NCBI GenBank assembly: GCA_016508695.1
Contig: VNKQ01000011.1
Span: forward strand, 620,001-684,000
Length of the DNA: 64,000 nucleotides
From: Hyphodiscus hymeniophilus
Taxonomy: Eukaryota > Ascomycota > Leotiomycetes > Helotiales > Hyphodiscaceae
Direction: 5' to 3'
The notes below the pieces were generated by a model. That model had not been told where the DNA came from. It was given only the letters and a program-made list of their open reading frames with translations, and did no database searches. Shown piece by piece: positions 46,369 to 57,260 of this stretch. The position numbers were made by a program, and so were the translations under genes. The first letter of the stretch is position 1. Each line of letters starts with the position of its first letter.

Positions 46369-48251
46369 TTAGAAGTCCCAAAAATCCCCACCGGTGGCTT
46401 GCACCTTTCCTTGCTTGCCGGTTCGATACTTCGAAGGCTTGTTTATACCTCCTGCTTCCTCGCCATCACTTCCGTCTCCAATACCCCATTGTCTACCCGA
46501 TCCTTTCTTGCCTCCCATGCCGTCACCGCCGACATTGATACCCTTTGCCTTATCGGTGCTGCTCACGGCACCTTTTCTGCTTCCCATACCATCACCCGCG
46601 ATAGTGATACCCTTTGACTGATCATTACGGTTACTCACCGCATTTGTGGTATCACTGAGAGGGGCTTTGAATGTGCTGGATCTTGTTGGCGAGGTTGGCA
46701 AAGGAGAATTCTCCTTTTGGTTGGGCGATTGATCGTATGTGGACCAGTTCGCATCCATCATCTTGACTGCCTTGGCTCTGTCATCTCTGAGTCCCCCTTC
46801 AGAAACCGGCGGCTTTGATGCAGGTGAATCATCAGTCATGGTGAAATGAGGATCAAAATCCTTGCGACGATCTTTGGTGTTGGCAATAGTGTTTAGTGTC
46901 TTGGACCCCTTGGAATTGTCGGATGCACCATCTTCCTCACTGAATAAGGTATCTTTGTAAAGACCAGGACCTGTGTTCTGGCCAGCACCACGAGGCCTAC
47001 CAATGAGACGTGGTCCGCCTTCCAGAGTACCATCATCTTCGAACTCAAAATGGGTTTCGGCATCCTTGCGGGGCTTGTCAACCTTCTTGAACTTGATAGG
47101 ACTGTCAATATTCTCATCGTCGCTGTTATTACCCCAATGGCGGACATCGTTGGTGCGTAGAACCTTGCTTGGATTGAATTTTGCAGGAGTGTTGAAGTCG
47201 TCAAAATTCCATTGGCTACCATGTTTGCTGCTCTTGACCTCCTTCAAGGGTGTTGGACGACCATCGTGTGCTTCATCAACGTGAGCAATGTCGAAATGCT
47301 GATACTTTGCTGGGTTTGCACGCAGGTAATGATCTGCAGAGTGGTCTTTGTTGAGGGAAGGGCGAATCGGTGAGTTTTCGTCATTGTCGAAAAGACGGGA
47401 CGGAGCAAAGTTCTTTCCAGCACCAATCTTAGACGCAATAGCTTTCGAGGGAGACTCGGGACGTTGACCGGGAGCTTTGGATGGAGATGTTGAAGCTTCT
47501 GAGTCGTTGCCAACAAAGAGCTCGGAGTATTCGCGTGGTGCTGGTCTAGCTGATGCGCGCGGTGGGACGACTGCAGGCAGAGAGTCTTGGAGGTTCTTCT
47601 CTCGGGGAGCGAAGAGCGACAAAGAGGCATGTGGATCGCGAGTCACATTATTGGAGTTACCCCGAGATCTGGTCACAGTATCTTCGTCGGCTTTGGAATC
47701 GACAGGCAATTTTCCAGCTGACTTGACACTCGATGTGATCAACTTGATCTGGTCCTTGCCGTCACGAATCGGCCAGTTGCGACCAGTCTTTCCAATAACA
47801 TCAATTAACTTGAGGAGAGAGCCCTGATCCCAATTTTGTCTGACTTGTAGAATCTTTCCGTTGGCGTCGAAGTTTACGATGTGGATCTGCGCAAGGAGGG
47901 ACATTAGCGGATTTGATGGGGGTCTGGAAGAGGAATACGCACGATTGGGAAAGTGACGACGCGATCAGCGAGGAAGTTATCATCCAAGCTGGGAAGATAT
48001 GATCCACCCCCGGTGAGAAACTCAATGGTTGTGTGAGCTTCTACTGCGAGAGAGTGTGGACCTTCAACAACATCGAGGAATTTCTCCTCATTCTTCTTGA
48101 GGTCATGGTCTTGACTCTTAAGATGTTTGATGATCGCGGATGCACCATTAACGGTGACGAGAGTGGTGATGTAGTGGAGCGACGCGTCTTCGGCCAGGAA
48201 GGATGGGTTTGGAGCAGCCAGAAACTGCTTATACGCAGTCTGAAGCGCCAT
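46369..48251 (-). CDS. NTF2-like-domain protein with disordered C-terminus
   Basis: Exons 47943-48251 and 46369-47886 give 608 aa. The ATG at 48251 (MALQTAYKQFLAAPNPSFLA) is chosen because the fold starts there; an upstream in-frame ATG at 48344 would add 31 residues. Residues 1 to about 150 form an NTF2-like domain: ASLHYITTLVTVNGASAI, VEAHTTIEFLTGGGSYLP, then after the intron IHIVNFDANGKILQVRQNWDQ. The remaining 450 residues are low-complexity and charged, with two copies of KGI-x-(I/V)-x-GDGMG, and end GGDFWDF. Most NTF2-like proteins bind Ran or RNA-export factors or act as scaffolds; this type, with a long acidic tail, is a fungal group of unknown role. Confidence 0.8.
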
Positions 48252-49713
48252 GTTGGTTTTGTTTTCTTTGTGTATGCGAAAGCTCGTGAGATGCGGGGAC
48301 GAAGCTGCTCGAGTGTGTGAAGGAGTGGTTACTGTCGATCTCAAGAGATATCGAGAGAGTCAAGAGGTCCGAGAGAGTCGAAAAAGGGGGTCTCGCAGGA
48401 AACCAGGCAGGAGGGTGGTTGTGAGTGGGGTGGAGGTTGCTGTTTACAAGCGTCGCGACTCCTTCTTGGCGTGTTCGCTTCTGGCGCGTGAAGGAATAGT
48501 AGCGTGATAAGGGGTTTGTTATGGCTCTTGAAGTACTACAAGAATACAAGAACAAGGACAAGAGTAATAAGAACTTATTATTGTCCGTTGGATTCCTTGC
48601 CTGAGATCATAGGATGTACATGTACCGTATTCTTCAGGGGCGCATTAATGGCTTGTGGGGTATTTGAATCTAGACTATCACGGATAGGGGGTGTTTGTTG
48701 ATATTAAGGGTTCTTCGATTGGGCTAGCTGCGGGCATCCAGTTTCAGTGCTGGGGCGATATCCTGCCCAGCAACCAGGGCCGGTGGCCTGTTGGAGGAGG
48801 GGTTGAGACCTAAAACGGACTAAACCCATTCTTGAATCAGCACTCTGGAGTTTCATCGGTGCAGGCAAGGGATGAAGCTCTCTCACTCTCTCTCTCTCTC
48901 TCTTTTTTTCTCTCCTTCAATTAGTAGGTAGGGTAGTAGGGTTGGTAGGTATTGAAGGCGGTGTGAATGGATCATGTGACTGTGGCTGTCAGGCCTTTTA
49001 GGGTAGATACCTACCTACATCCTCCACTTTGATCACCTTCTGTACAACACGACCATCCCCGCTTTCAAAAGTGATCTTGGTTGCGTTTGAAAGGCCGATA
49101 TCTGGCTGTACCACATCATCCGCAAGGACCCGGGCAATGCGCGATCGATTGAAGCCAGTCTCCGTCCCCTCTGGTCTCGAAGGCATGAGGCACCACCATT
49201 CTCATCATGTAGTACTAGATGATGCAGGCTGCACTTCCCATCTCTCTCCCCTTGTCAAGTCGCAAATCACCATTGTGCTACTAGACTGAGGTTGCCTCGA
49301 TCAAGGCAGCAGCAAAACGGAATACTCTGTTTGGTGCAGCTGTATGCGTTGGCCTTGGTGGCGCGTTTCAAGATGGCACACACCTATCATATGTTTCTCT
49401 ATTCTTCGCCTCCGAAAATACAATTTACTGGCTGGCCCAGAGACACGAGTTGTCACCCTGCATACCAACCTTGCAGCTCATCATCCAGTCAAGTCCACCG
49501 AGTTGAGCCTCATCTGCAGGTTTGGCCTCATAATACACATACCACTCGCTCATCTCATATTTCACCTCTGCCATCTCCTGTTCCTTTCGCACACTTGTCC
49601 ATAGGCCTACTGCTTGGCCAACTGCTTTGGCAAGCTCGACATACACAGTCTCGAATGTCGTTAAAGCTGCCAATATACGTTGAAGGGTATTACTCCAAGT
49701 TCAATTTCCCGAC
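48252..49713. other. intergenic region
   Basis: Promoters of the divergent NTF2-like and HeLo-SAM-RA genes plus a CT microsatellite. A 62-codon minus frame at 48998-49186 has reasonable codon use (TKITFESGDGRVVQKV) but no start context, partner exon or recognisable domain; it might be a fragment of a lost gene. Confidence 0.4.
48878..48915. repeat. CT-rich microsatellite
   Basis: A run of CT dinucleotides with one internal TCACTC break, followed by a short T tract. Simple sequence repeat. Confidence 0.85.
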
Positions 49714-51690
49714 ATGGCTGCCAGTGGGATTGTCGCACTCTTTCGAGGCTGCATGGCCAGCTTGAAATCCATTTTGACATCTCAAGATTTCGGAACGGAC
49801 TACGAAATACTGTGCACTGAACTGTCACTGCAATGCCTTCGTTTTCATCTTTGGGGACAAGCGGTACGTGTTCGCAGAAAACACCAACACCGAATACTGA
49901 CACCAATCCTATAGGCTGGTATGACCGAAGAGAGCAGTACTCTTCCCACTTCCACTTACCACCGACTAGACATCCAAGACACTCTCCACCAGGCCGTGAG
50001 GGGCATCAAGTTTCTCTTGGATGAGGTTGAGGAACTTCGCCGAAAATATCAATTGAACCAATTGGACCGAATTGAGGAAGATCTCAGTCGTAAGGTGAAG
50101 CTTGAGGGCCTATCCAAACGTCTTAGCACTCTCTCTTCTCTACGATCAACTTTGACCATACGACAACGTATTCGCGAGAACCAGAAACAGAAATCATTCC
50201 TCGTCATTACCAAATGGGCCCTGTGCGACGCTCGAAAATTCCACGAAAAAGTGACGAAGTTGACGTCTCTCATCGACGGATTGGAAAATGTCACCAAGGC
50301 AGTAGATCTCCTAAGTACGGAGTCTCCCGACGAAAACCCTCCTCCATATTCAGGGGTAGAAGCAACGCCACAGCCTTCTGATGTTCGGATTGACGGGTCT
50401 TACGAGGCATCGGCTCCAGGCGATATTGTCCCAACTAACGATTTCCTTTCTCGGTCGCATCCCTCAGATCCAGCAGAGAATCACCTCGCTATGAAGAGAT
50501 TTCTTTCTCTGTGTCAAGACGAATCGCAAACGCCGAGACCAAGAGTACGAAGAAAACTGCTTGCTTTGGCAGCAGAACAGTTCCAAGAACTTAGCCAAGA
50601 TGTTCATGATGAGCTTCTCCGAAGACAGCAACACGACTTCGCTATCACGACATTTCTTCATCCCAGCCCTGTATTTCATCCGCAGCGCAACGCAGCACGG
50701 AAGCAGCTTTCCTTTATCGACCACTTCCCACATCTTGTTTCCGATGTCGTTTTCGAATTTGAACGTAGGCTGCAAGTATTCCAAAACAACGCGAACTCAT
50801 CTTCAAATCCGAGCTTGCAGTTTTCGAATACCTCGTCTCATCAAAATTCCCGTCGATGGGGTGTAATTTACCCTCCTCCTCTCCTTCGAGACCGAAATGT
50901 GTATCGTTTTACCAGCATTGATGCGGCTTCTTTGACATCGTTCCGCAGGGCTTCGATGCCTCTAGCCTCCTTCTACAAACCGCAGGCGAGCTCCTTGAGC
51001 CGGTATACAGAGCAAGGACAAAGCTTAGTACCCGACAAACCACAGAATTGGGAACGCAATGACGGTATGCTATGGCCGATGCATCGAGTTCTGTCATGGT
51101 TGGAGAGTAACCAGTTCTCAGATGAATGGCAAAAAACTTTCGATATCCTGAAGATCCAAGGTGCTATGTTTCTGGAGCTGGGGAATAGTCTCCGAGGAGA
51201 AGCCCACGCTGGCACTTGTGCATGTAAAATGCACCTGCTGGTCTACCCTCGATTGGCATTGGAGCATTCAAACAGTGGCAAGGAATGGGATCAAGTCAAA
51301 GAACAAGAAGAAGGCAAGAGACTACGACGTCTGATCCAAAGGATTCCCTTCCCAGCAGATACATCACATCCCGAACCACCAAACCCTCATTTTTCGGGTG
51401 CATCTGTCAAAACCTTCAAGTCTTTTCGCGTCAGTATGGAAGACCCCACCTACAAGGTCCTCCCAGCAGCCCTTCGGAAGTACAATATAAATGCTCCTTG
51501 GGAGCAGTATGCGCTCTATATCATATATGGCGACAGGGAGCAATGCTTGGGAATGGACGAGAAGCCATTGGTCTTGTTCAAGCAATTAGACAAGGCGGGA
51601 AAGAAACCAATGTTCATGCTTCGCAAAATTGCTTCGAGTACTGCTGCTCCAGCGCATTCTGCTGCAAGCGCTCATGGTAGTAATGTGTAA
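49714..51690 (+). CDS. HeLo-type N-domain, SAM and Ras-association (RA) domain protein
   Basis: Exons 49714-49863 and 49915-51690 give 641 aa. The N-terminus (1 to about 180) is alpha-helical and matches the HeLo/prion-inhibition fold of HET-S and fungal NLRs: MAASGIVALFRGCMASLKSI, FGTDYEILCTELSLQCLRF, and later VITKWALCDARKFHEKVTK. After a linker, PMHRVLSWLESNQFSDEWQK to GAMFLELGN (about 433-475) looks like a SAM domain. Residues 547-622 form an RA domain, VKTFKSFRVSMEDPTYKVLP followed by QYALYIIYGDREQCLGMDEK and ILFKQLDK-like LVLFKQLDKAGKKPMFMLRK. SAM plus RA is the Ste50 adaptor layout of MAPK pathways; the added HeLo domain suggests membrane targeting or cell-death regulation. The combination is inferred, and the exact role is unknown. 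Confidence 0.8.
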
Positions 51691-52070
51691 GGAGGCCTTG
51701 TCACTTTTGGCGTGTACCGGGGATGTGGAGTTAGTTTCGGTGATTGTTCGTTTGACAACCATGATGACGACTCTCCTTCTGAATACTTATGCACTAACTT
51801 CGGTTCTCATTTCTCTTTACTTCAATAATGATCATCTCTTAATTATCTCCTCTGTTGAGGCAGTCTCTTCAATGGCTTTCCTGGATAATTCAGCCCCTCA
51901 TTCATATCTTCTAGCGAGTTAGGGAAGGCAGGACATCATCCATGATGGAAATGCGATAAATCGCAGAATAATCAATCACCAACATGACCAGACCTATCAA
52001 AGATCCTTCTCTTCCCGTGCCCGGAATTTAAGTTACATGAGATAGAATCATACTATGACCAAGGTCAATC
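51691..52070. other. intergenic region
   Basis: The 3' flank of the HeLo-SAM-RA gene and the flank of a degraded kinase-like gene. Nothing else is seen. Confidence 0.35.
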
Positions 52071-52585
52071 CTACAGGCATAACCAAGAGGCCAAGAATTG
52101 CGTAAATTTCATCACGGCTTGCTTGTCTCCTCCCCTTGTCTCTTTGAGTTCTACATCCACCCATTCGTTTGTCCAGCTGCCCCCAAAACCAACCAACCAA
52201 CAATCACAAGTCTGTACGTGAACAAGAACGTTATCTGGTTTTCCATCCCCCCAGACCACGCCGATCTCATGCAACTGTTCAACAGATCTAGGTCCGTGCT
52301 GATTTGAGAACTTAGCGAGAATGAAGAAAGGAGGCGGATTAGGTAACCAGCTGTCGCTTGAGGATGATTGCTCTCATCGTTGGAAAGCTCCAATGGTTCT
52401 ACCCTTGAATTATCAAATATCACCAAAGGTCTCCATAAAATGAAATTCCTCAGTTCGATTACAAATAAGTGTCCCGGTAAGCTCTTGTTGCCAAGGCCCA
52501 AACATGTGACAGCTTCCAGGGTCTGTCTCACTAAGCCAGTCGTCTCTCGTTTGTGCCTGCGTTCGGCTTTCAATAAATCGCCCAT
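52071..52585 (-). pseudogene. fragment of a fungal protein-kinase-like gene
   Basis: Around 52071-52285 a frame reads VEQLHEIGVVWGDGKPDNV, then CWLVGFGGSWTNEWVDVEL and KETRGGDKQAV. This matches the catalytic and metal loops of a widespread fungal kinase-like family, normally LHxxGVVWGDGKPDNV ... WLIDFGG. Here the metal-binding Asp is replaced by Gly (VGFGG). The sequence upstream (52585-52290) continues the family only in other frames, and the N-terminal lobe is missing. The locus is therefore called a pseudogene fragment with low-level frame disruption, although a short expressed product cannot be excluded. Confidence 0.6.
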
Positions 52586-52983
52586 CCTTATTTCTGTTGA
52601 CGCCTGGTTTCTACAAAGATGGATCTCTGCCCACGCTTGTTGCCAAACATGACTTCTTCTTCACTTTTGTAGCACCTAATATAATAGGCGATCTCGTAAC
52701 ACCCCCACCTGATGAGTGATGGCCGGCCTTACTCCTGGAAAACGGAATTATAGGTATACATAGTTTGGTAAGCATGCCTCATCCCATACTTCCCCAACTC
52801 CCTACAATGCTATAGTGGACGCTCGCTTAATATCTCGATCTAGTTCAGACACTCAACCGTGTAATTGTGTTCCAACTGAGGTAAAGGTTTGTCAAAAACA
52901 TGTGAAGACGGTTTGATGAGTTTCTTTTCCTAATAGGATGCATCACTGGCAACCGATAACTAACACAGACGTCAAAGACCCCC
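52586..52983. other. intergenic region
   Basis: AT-rich spacer between the kinase-like fragment and the first of three orphan acidic genes. No features seen. Confidence 0.35.
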
Positions 52984-53839
52984 TTATCGCCTCAACCATT
53001 GTGGAGCATCCAATCCACGATGTGCGTTCCATCTCTCCAGCGGCATCCAGCACATCCTCAAAGGGCTCAATCCCTTTGCTCTCCAACGTCCCATGATTGG
53101 GTCAGAGTAGAGGTCAATCTCACCCATCGTCAAATCAACTTGAGCCATAGACACCTCCAATCCGTTGATCCTTGGGATTCGATAATTAGTTTCATCTTCG
53201 TCATCAGAGTCGTTGAAGAAAGGTAGCCGTCGGGAAGGGTAAGGAGAGATTTCGAGACCTGGTGGAGGAAGAATCGTTGTGTTTGCCGCGTTTGTCATGT
53301 TCTCAGAGCTCTGGCTAAGACCTTGGCGACTGCTTCCACCAAAGTAGATTCCCTGCTCGTATCGTCGGACAGTATCTTCCTCTTTATTTCCTTCGTCGAC
53401 ACTTAACGACTCGCTCTGCCTCGAGAATATCCTCCAATTCAAAATCTCCGACTTCGACGTCTATGTCGTCGAAATTGTCGTCATTCAAGTCTCCAGAGTC
53501 ATTAGACGAGAACTCTTCGCTTTCGACTTCCCGCTTCCTCTTCTCGTCAACCTCATCCCCGCTTACTTCTTTGACTTGCCCCTCTTGCTTATCCTTAAGT
53601 GGCAATGGGACAACTTGAATAATACAGAGTTCGTTGTCTTCCTCACTTTGAACGACCTGGTGGCTAATGTAGACGCTCTCAGGCGGCCGCGCACAAGATT
53701 GGCTTTCGGGGCAAAGGTGAACGTTGGTAGTACTAGTGGTATCCTCACCGCTCCCAGTGGTGATGTGATCTTGGTGGTCTTTCTGTTCAAAGATAATGCC
53801 GTCCATAGAGTCGGACAAAAGATGTTGCTCGAACGACAT
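52984..53839 (-). CDS. orphan acidic protein A (hypothetical)
   Basis: Two exons, 53567-53839 and 52984-53460, give 249 aa. The intron has donor AGAA|GTAAGC, a CTAATGAC branch-like site and acceptor CATAG. It resolves an apparent frameshift and both exons remain in phase. The protein is Ser/Asp/Glu-rich (for example KDKQEGQVKE, FNDSDDEDETNYRIPRING) with no membrane helix or recognised domain. It is the first of three minus-strand orphan genes (52984, 54169, 55375). Their function is unknown; they may be lineage-specific. Confidence 0.5.
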
Positions 53840-54168
53840 AATGGCATTCGACGTGACAACACGGTTTTCGATTCCCTTCAGCCGACGCTACCAGCTATGT
53901 GGACATGCTCTTTGTTTCTTGGTGATTTGGATGTCAATGTGGATGATGGCGTTTGTTTCTATGGCATTGCGAAGAGGTTGTCGAGCTTTTGAGAAGACGA
54001 AAAGCAGGTTGCTATTTTCTGTGGTTCTGGTGCACAATATTCACTGTATTCTTTTGCTGGTGAGAAGAGGTGAGAAAAGCAGACTAAAAAGTGAAATCGC
54101 AGTCAGGTTGAGTAAGTTTCGGAACAACGTCCTTGCGAAGTCAGGACGGTCCCAGTACCTGGTGAGTA
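53840..54168. other. short intergenic region
   Basis: 329 bp between two minus-strand orphan genes. Serves as the promoter of the first. No features seen. Confidence 0.35.
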
Positions 54169-54906
54169 TTATTCGGGCAGGATGAGCCCTCTTGGAACAA
54201 ATGCAAGAGCTTTGGGGTCTAGCTGGGTACTTGTGATCTCTCCCACCTCTGAAGATAAGCTCACAAAGCTCATGATAGACGGGTCCAGAGGTCGAGGTGC
54301 AAAACGTGCTGTTGCATGGTCGACACGTGATATGAAGTCTTCTTTCATCTTTGCGATCAAGATTTGAAGATTGACTTGTTCCTGGCCATGTTTCCAATCT
54401 TCCATCGTCATCTCGGCACAGAGCTGGTTCTTTGTTTCCTTCAATCTCCCAAGCAACATGGCAAAATGCTCTCTTTCCTGGTCTATGTCAGATGAGGATC
54501 CGTCTGAATGAGTCACATTGCTCACTGTATCTCGGCTCTTCATTTCATACTCTGCGGATGAGAGGTCTCTCGGGTCTGGAAGATTTTTGTCGTTCTCTCT
54601 GACATGGTTCACGTCCTTTTCGATATTGAAATTTGTGTGGCTGTTGATGGAGTCGGGCTTCTCGCTGATGGTAGTACACAACCCCGTAGCCGTACGAAGC
54701 ATCGTGGTAGAATCCAACATTTTCGGACCATATCCATTCAACTCATGGAATCTGACCTCGAAATATCCTTCAATATTTGTAGTAGGAGTACAGGGCTCAC
54801 TGCATGGTTGTATATAGGTTTTGGGGTCGGTTTCTTCCATCATCTCATCAGCCCAGTCGAGCTTTCTGGATTCGAGGAGCTTGGTGGCGTCGGCGACAGT
54901 ATTCAT
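54169..54906 (-). CDS. orphan acidic protein B (hypothetical)
   Basis: A single-exon frame starts at M-N-T-V-A-D-A-T (54906), giving 245 aa. An upstream in-frame ATG at 55188 would add 94 residues of Ser/Arg-rich leader that looks like 5' UTR, so the shorter form is preferred. The sequence has amphipathic and acidic stretches (LLESRKLDWADEMMEETDP, SDIDQEREHFAMLLGRLKE) consistent with short coiled coils, and ends ALAFVPRGLILPE. No family is recognised. Confidence 0.45.
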   Translation of the reverse strand: MNTVADATKLLESRKLDWADEMMEETDPKTYIQPCSEPCTPTTNIEGYFEVRFHELNGYGPKMLDSTTMLRTATGLCTTISEKPDSINSHTNFNIEKDVNHVRENDKNLPDPRDLSSAEYEMKSRDTVSNVTHSDGSSSDIDQEREHFAMLLGRLKETKNQLCAEMTMEDWKHGQEQVNLQILIAKMKEDFISRVDHATARFAPRPLDPSIMSFVSLSSEVGEITSTQLDPKALAFVPRGLILPE

Positions 54907-55374
54907 ATTGCGTACGGCTATGAACGTTGCTTGGCGGTTATCTCTCGTTGATCGTGATCTTGTCGACGACGAGCGTGAAGAATGATTAGATTGAGATTGG
55001 AAACGCCTGCGACAACATTTGGGGTATGATTCATGCGTCTGAGTAAGTAAGTAGGAGGATGGGGTGATTGGGGAGCGATACAGGTAGAAATAGTCGATGA
55101 AGGGAGTCAGTGTTTGCAATATTCTGGTGTATACTGAGAAATTTTTGGTGCCGATGAATTGGAATTCCGCCCTAAAAGGGAATTGCATGACGGCTGGAGT
55201 GTCCGGTTCAAAATCGAATCAAGTATAGTGCATACTTGTAAGTAGTATAATTATGATACTCTCGGATTCATAGTTTGGATTCGTATACCACCTGCTGCTT
55301 TCCAAAGCTGTTTCCAACCCCAGAATCCAACATCCGTAACACCCTCCATGGTGATTGCGTTTTTGGCCCCACTA
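54907..55374. other. intergenic region
   Basis: Promoter and probable 5' leader of orphan B, including a Ser/Arg-coding stretch upstream. No separate gene seen. Confidence 0.35.
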
Positions 55375-56118
55375 TCAATCCACTATCACACTGCAGCATC
55401 TTCTCAGCAAGCTCGGTCTATAGGGTTGAAACTTTTTCAGCTCGGGATGCTGATCCAGAACCTGTGTTTCTTGCCACGTTCTCTCTGTTTCAAATACTCT
55501 GATTCCAGTCGCTTGGTCTTCATTGTCAGTGGAATTTGACAAGTCATCCACAGAGAACTCCTCTGGCCACATTCCATCACCCCAATATATATTCCAGTCT
55601 TGCCGTACTGTAACTCTTGCTGGCGTTCTAGATGCGAGTGCCTCCATATGCCTCTCGGCGATTCCACAGAGCGCTGGAGGTGTGGAGAGGTTCCATCTAC
55701 GACTTCTGCGCCTCTGCGGTAAAAGGTCTGTATCATCTTCATAGGGCAGGTCCACCCAAGCTACAGGCGTCTGGACCACGGCATCTGGCGTGTCTTGAGG
55801 ATATGGTAGATCAGGGGCTTCGATGTCCGCAGATTCGACCACGTCTTGATCAATCATTTCTGGCAGCTCGTGCATCCATGAGTGCTCAGGGTCGTTGAAA
55901 TTGTAGCGCGGAGATGAGTCTCCCCTACTCGACTGGTCGCATTTCACTGTAGACTTCTTCTGCGCAAACCATGTTTCGAAATTGTCTGCAAGCGGTTCGT
56001 GTAGGTCCCGGGCATCGTGGGTGGTATTTTTGGAACCTTTGGCTTTAAACCAATTGGACTTCGTCTCTCGGTATTCCCGTTCCTCCTCTGTCCACGATAA
56101 CTCGGTCAATGTTGCCAT
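55375..56118 (-). CDS. orphan acidic protein C (hypothetical)
   Basis: A 247-aa single-exon frame starting MATLTELSWTEEEREYRETK. The N-terminal third is charged and helical. The middle is acidic and Pro/Asp-rich (DIEAPDLPYPQDTPDAV), and the C-terminal half has WGDGMWPEEFSVDDLSN and a Cys pair near the end (RRCCSVIVD). No membrane helix or known domain is present. It lies in the same accessory block as orphans A and B. Confidence 0.45.
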   Translation of the reverse strand: MATLTELSWTEEEREYRETKSNWFKAKGSKNTTHDARDLHEPLADNFETWFAQKKSTVKCDQSSRGDSSPRYNFNDPEHSWMHELPEMIDQDVVESADIEAPDLPYPQDTPDAVVQTPVAWVDLPYEDDTDLLPQRRRSRRWNLSTPPALCGIAERHMEALASRTPARVTVRQDWNIYWGDGMWPEEFSVDDLSNSTDNEDQATGIRVFETERTWQETQVLDQHPELKKFQPYRPSLLRRCCSVIVD

Positions 56119-57260
56119 ATCTGTGGCTTTCGTTCTAGACCACGGGTCAATACCATGGCCAGAATCTCAGGAAGTGTGGTACCAACCTGAATTACTACTG
56201 TTTGAAAGTGACAAAACACCAGGGAACCAGATAATAGCTTTCGTTATAATCCGGTCCTCGAACTGAAAGAGTTATATTCGTAGTTTGGTTTTTAAAGCCA
56301 TATCATGACGCTGAACTTGTTGATAATTTTGAAACGGTTTGCTTAGAATTTTTTAGGATTTGGTGAGGCGAGCGGGGAATTTATTGAGGATTCTTAGAGT
56401 TGGTGAAGTTCCACGACTGGAGCAAGATTAGAAGGTTTAATTGTAAACATCCCAGGACTCAGACCTTAGAGAACTTACCGTCTGGTTTAGACTGTGATTC
56501 ATACCTGCCACCGTACCTTGGGCACCTTAGGTAGGTAGCATGGATCGTGACTCCCATCACTTTGCAGGAGAAAGGGGAAGGAACGACCTGGAAAATTAAG
56601 CGAACCAACCAGCATCTCTTCCCAAGTGGAATAGGGAAATTTGGTAAATCGTTGGAACTTTGTTCAGCTCCCAGTCGTAGATGCGAACCAATTTCAATAC
56701 AGTTATCTGGGAAATCAGACAATATGATGCCCCGTCGAGAGAAGAAATAATTGGAATAAGCGACATCTTAAGTGTGGGCGAGGAGGCCGGCTTGACCTTT
56801 GGAGCGAAGGTAATATCGGTGAGAACCCTAATCCGTTCGATACGGGTTCACTCGAGTACGATTCATTAAATCGTTCATTTTGACAGTTATTTGCACGGAG
56901 TCGTGACTTTTCCCTGTGTTTTAGGACCACTTATTTCTTTGTTGGCTCGATGGGTAAAAACAAAGAATTTCTATCGCGCTGCTGGCCATGGAATGATCTT
57001 TGCTGTTTTGGCGAAAAGCAATAATTTCTTCTTGATGATCCGCACGCTGGACTTGTACTGGAAAAAAACAGCAGCAATAGTTGACGGAAAGGAAGCAATG
57101 ATTGCTGTCACTGATGTTATTATATTTCTTTATGGCCAGCTTCCTCAAATGTTGAGCAACCGGCTTAGCCGTCAGGCAAATAGTCTCATCCCCAAACTGC
57201 GTACAACGACGAGCCAGGGTTTGCCATTGATGGCATGTAGATCAAACAGTAACCATGCAT
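56119..57260. other. intergenic region
   Basis: About 1.1 kb between orphan C and the short-chain dehydrogenase. A 125-codon plus frame (56891-57268) has some hydrophobic sequence but no start context or partner exons, and overlaps the dehydrogenase 3' end. No gene called. Confidence 0.35.

Noticed and set aside
48998..49186. 62-codon minus frame with protein-like sequence
   Set aside because: No partner exons, no start context and no known family; it could be a relic, but evidence is too thin.
53384..53442. Apparent frameshift between two overlapping minus frames
   Set aside because: An intron with donor GTAAGC at 53566 and acceptor at 53461 joins them in phase, so no sequence error or pseudogene is needed.
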